A stretch of DNA of 7,611 nt from Deltaproteobacteria bacterium (GTDB lineage: Bacteria; Desulfobacterota; Desulfobacteria; Desulfobacterales; JAABPS01): NCBI GenBank assembly GCA_019309685.1, contig JAFDFT010000103.1:1-7611 (forward strand), given 5' to 3'. Made by a program: the position numbers and the translations under genes. Numbering within the stretch: the first letter of the stretch is position 1; each line of letters opens with the position of its first letter. Below, piece by piece: positions 5,399-7,611 of this stretch. Below the pieces are notes generated by a model. The model did not search any database and was not told where the DNA came from. It saw only the letters and a program-made list of their open reading frames with translations.

Positions 5399-6589
5399 AT
5401 GTTTGTTGATTTTTTTTATAAGCTAAAAGATACCGGAATACCGGTTAGCCCCACGTCCTTTTTGACGCTTCACAAGGCTTTTCGCACCGGGCTTATCGGT
5501 TCTTTAAATGATTTTTATACGTCTTCCAGAGCGATCCTCGTAAAAAGTGAGCGATATTTCGATTTGTATGATCAGATCTTTGCTTATTATTTTCATGGAG
5601 TGGAACTGCCTGATTATGAGGGATTTGAGCTTGATGAGATGGCCAGGATGTTGCTGGACTCATGGCTGAAGGATCCCAAAGCTATAGAAGATGCTTTGGA
5701 TATTGATGCGTCTGAACTTCAAAACCTCACCCCTGAAGAACTGATCGAGTATTTTAAAAAACGTCTGGAAGAACAGGATGAAAGGCATGATGGAGGAAAC
5801 AAGTGGATTGGCACCGGCGGAACTTCGCCTGTGGGGCATTCAGGAGATCACCCTGGCGGGATGCGGGTAGGGGGTGTTTCGCGAAACAAATCCGCTGTTA
5901 AGATCGCCATGGATAGAAGGTATAGGGACTATTCCCAGCAAGGGCCGCTCAGGCAGGCGCTCATGGGAGAGGCGCTGAAAAGGCTTAGAAACTTGATTCC
6001 TGCGGGTCCAAAGGACAAGGTCAATATTGATGATACGATATACCAGACAATAAAGAATGGCGGTGAAATTGAGATTGTTTTTGACAGGGACTTAAAAGAT
6101 CGTCTTGAGGTAGTTCTTGCCATTGATAACGGTGGTTGGTCCATGGACCCCTATATCCCGGTTGTTCAAACCCTTTTTGATTATGCACGGTCGCAGTTCA
6201 AGGACGTGAAGACTTATTTTTTCCATAACACCATATACGATACACTGTGGGAAGATTCGGCACGGTATAAAAAGGCTATGAAGATTGATGAATTTGTCAG
6301 CAAAGATCCTGAGACCCGATTCATCCTCATAGGGGATGCCAGTATGGCGCCTTATGAACTCATGGCAACAGACGGATCTATTTATTATCATGAGAGAAGC
6401 GGTAAGCCGAGTATTGAGCGCTTAATGCAGTTGGCAGACACGTTTCGACACAGTGTTTGGTTAAATCCCATTCCTGAGCATCGATGGGATTACACCCGCA
6501 GCATTTCGGCTATCAGAGAAATTTTCCCCATGTTTGAGCTGTCCCTTGACGGACTGGAAGGGGCGGTCAGTCGTTTGATGGTAAAATAA
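5399..6589 (+). CDS. CoxE-like VWA domain protein, MoxR partner
   Basis: A 396-residue protein expected to work with the adjacent MoxR ATPase, recognising clients through a von Willebrand A fold. There is no signal peptide, so it should be cytoplasmic or peripheral to the membrane. Residues 1-130 are helical and charged and contain LTPEELIEYFKKRLEEQ (110-126). A glycine-rich, probably flexible linker spans about 132-160. The VWA domain starts near 235 with LEVVLAIDNGGWSMD (236-250) and continues through YFFHNTIYDTLWED (273-286), FILIGDASM (308-316) and the C-terminal VWLNPIPE (353-360) and MFELSLDGLEGAVSRLM (378-394). The MIDAS motif is altered: the usual D-x-S/G-x-S-M appears as D243-N-G-G-W-S248-M, one residue longer. 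D313 and S315 of GDAS could still serve as a later metal-site loop. Overall length and order match CoxE-type proteins (COG3552-like). No strong Shine-Dalgarno precedes the ATG, and translational coupling to moxR 17 bases upstream is likely. Confidence 0.88.
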   Translation: MFVDFFYKLKDTGIPVSPTSFLTLHKAFRTGLIGSLNDFYTSSRAILVKSERYFDLYDQIFAYYFHGVELPDYEGFELDEMARMLLDSWLKDPKAIEDALDIDASELQNLTPEELIEYFKKRLEEQDERHDGGNKWIGTGGTSPVGHSGDHPGGMRVGGVSRNKSAVKIAMDRRYRDYSQQGPLRQALMGEALKRLRNLIPAGPKDKVNIDDTIYQTIKNGGEIEIVFDRDLKDRLEVVLAIDNGGWSMDPYIPVVQTLFDYARSQFKDVKTYFFHNTIYDTLWEDSARYKKAMKIDEFVSKDPETRFILIGDASMAPYELMATDGSIYYHERSGKPSIERLMQLADTFRHSVWLNPIPEHRWDYTRSISAIREIFPMFELSLDGLEGAVSRLMVK

Positions 6590-6705
6590 CGTTCGCCTCT
6601 GATTATCTATTTGCGTTCCGTTTACGAAGGATCCTTATCGATTTTACTCAGCATATCTATGTAAAAATCCTATAACATTGTATTGGTAATAATAACAGCT
6701 GAATG

Positions 6706-6711
6706 AAAAGG
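6706..6711 (+). promoter_or_regulatory. Ribosome-binding site of the serine hydrolase gene
   Basis: AAAAGG lies eight bases before the ATG at 6720, and the codons that follow encode a complete lipoprotein signal peptide. This fixes the start although the end of the gene is outside the window. Confidence 0.5.
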
Positions 6712-6719
6712 TGTAGAGA

Positions 6720-7611
6720 ATGAAAAGAAAGCTCAGTATTTTGATTATCTGTATCTCTTTATGTATTTTGATCGCTTCATGTGGTTCGAATTTTACAATT
6801 GTAAAGGAATATTCAAAAACAGCTCCGGAAAGCGTGGGGCTTTCATCGCAACAGCTTGATGAAATTACAAAGATGCTTAAGGGTGATGTTGCGAAGGGGC
6901 GAATTCCCGGTGCTGTTGCGATGGTTTTCCGTAAAGGAGAGATCCCTTACCTGGTAAGCGTTGGGATGCAGGATAAAAGAGCGGATATACCCATGACACG
7001 GGATTCTATATTTCGTATTTATTCAATGACCAAGCCGATTGTCAGTGTTGCGGCAATGATCCTGTGTGATGAGGGCCGTCTTCATCTTGACGATCCCATA
7101 TCGAAGTACCTGCCGGAATTTAAAACAATGAAAGTGGGCGTGGAAATTATAGGTAGAAGTACAGCTGAAAGGGATACATTTTATACGGTTCCGGCAAAGG
7201 GGAAAATTACAGTCAGAGACCTTCACATGCATACTGCTGGGTTGACGTATGGTGTCTTCGGGACTTCCGCGGTGAAATCGATGTACCTGGACGCGGGAGT
7301 TCCTGATACGGATCAGACCCTTTCGGAAAAAGTAAGGAAAATAAGCAGATTGCCTCTGGCATATCAACCGGGCACCGTGTGGGAGTATAGCAGGTCACAT
7401 GATGTTCTTGGCCGTTTGGTTGAGATCGTATCAGGTGTGACACTTGACAGGTTCCTCAAAGAACGGATTTTTCGGCCGCTTGGCATGAAAAATACCGGCT
7501 TTTATGTGAAAAGCGGAAATCATGGCCGTATAGCGCAGACGAATTCTATGATTCCCCTAAGTGACGTTACGGTGCCCCCGAAGCTGCTATCCGGTGGCGG
7601 TGGTCTCGTAT
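6720..7611 (+). CDS. Serine beta-lactamase/esterase-family lipoprotein (partial, 3' end missing)
   Basis: The frame is open from ATG 6720 to the last base of the window: 297 residues seen, with no stop. Family members are usually about 400 residues, so roughly 100 are missing. A type II signal peptide is clear: KRK, hydrophobic 5-19, lipobox with C21 followed by G-S, which predicts a lipid-anchored periplasmic protein. The body belongs to the PF00144 serine hydrolases (class C beta-lactamase, DD-peptidase and EstB-type esterases). Seen are S102-M-T-K105, the nucleophile/general-base motif SxxK; H-T-A-G (171-174), the usual L-x-HTSG segment; and W-E-Y223-S-R with DVLGRLVEIVSG (228-239), the YxN position. 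Here the third residue is Arg rather than Asn, as in EstB-like esterases with Y-S-x, so esterase activity is likelier than beta-lactamase; that is inference. The substrate is unknown. The gene is 130 bp past the VWA stop, and a TATAAC at 6671-6676 could be a -10 but has no good -35. Confidence 0.92.
   Translation, partial: MKRKLSILIICISLCILIASCGSNFTIVKEYSKTAPESVGLSSQQLDEITKMLKGDVAKGRIPGAVAMVFRKGEIPYLVSVGMQDKRADIPMTRDSIFRIYSMTKPIVSVAAMILCDEGRLHLDDPISKYLPEFKTMKVGVEIIGRSTAERDTFYTVPAKGKITVRDLHMHTAGLTYGVFGTSAVKSMYLDAGVPDTDQTLSEKVRKISRLPLAYQPGTVWEYSRSHDVLGRLVEIVSGVTLDRFLKERIFRPLGMKNTGFYVKSGNHGRIAQTNSMIPLSDVTVPPKLLSGGGGLV

Noticed and set aside
6625..6645. AAGGATCCTT palindrome followed by ATCGATTTT after the VWA gene, as a terminator
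   Set aside because: As RNA the stem is only about five pairs with a two-base bulge and a short T-run. A terminator is expected somewhere here, but this one is too weak to call.
7023..7443. Two overlapping minus-strand frames at the right end
   Set aside because: Both are antisense to the serine-hydrolase gene, whose SxxK, HTAG and signal peptide are clear.

Overview
The window looks like ordinary chromosome of an anaerobic, moderately AT-rich Gram-negative bacterium. My best guess is a sulfate-reducing Desulfobacterota (Desulfobacterales type). I base this on the overall protein style, a DUF2284 cysteine-rich protein next to a short MetE/UROD-like methyltransferase, a MoxR plus CoxE-type VWA pair, and a CTTG-loop terminator hairpin of a kind I associate with that group. 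This taxonomic call is inference: there is no rRNA or marker gene here.

Layout. Bases 1-124 hold a strong GC-rich hairpin, probably the terminator of an unseen upstream gene. A small conserved-looking hypothetical protein (125-451, +) of all-beta character follows. Three minus-strand genes come next, in transcription order: a DUF2284 cysteine-rich protein (3025-2378), a secreted lipoprotein made almost wholly of exact 30-residue repeats (2139-1312, TTG start), and mtgA, the monofunctional peptidoglycan glycosyltransferase (1221-511). The gaps between them (238 and 90 bp) are too large to assume one operon. A 294-bp divergent region (3026-3319) carries candidate promoters and a four-codon reading frame with a good Shine-Dalgarno. 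Rightward come a MetE/UROD-superfamily methyltransferase-like protein (3320-4399), a 130-bp spacer with a candidate promoter overlapping an inverted repeat, a MoxR-type AAA+ ATPase (4530-5381) and a CoxE-like VWA protein (5399-6589) 17 nt behind it. Last is a serine beta-lactamase/EstB-like lipoprotein that starts at 6720 and runs off the end of the window.

How the genes work together. The only firm functional unit is the MoxR-VWA pair: the ATPase and the VWA protein are expected to act together as a metal-dependent chaperone or insertase on a client not encoded here. MtgA and the two lipoproteins act at the envelope but are not otherwise linked. The MetE-like protein and DUF2284 are divergently placed and may share regulation. 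No mobile element, CRISPR array, tRNA or rRNA is visible, and no intergenic stretch exceeds 300 bp. The features most worth follow-up are the 30-residue repeat lipoprotein, the altered MIDAS motif of the VWA protein, and the leader-like signals upstream of the MetE-like and MoxR genes.
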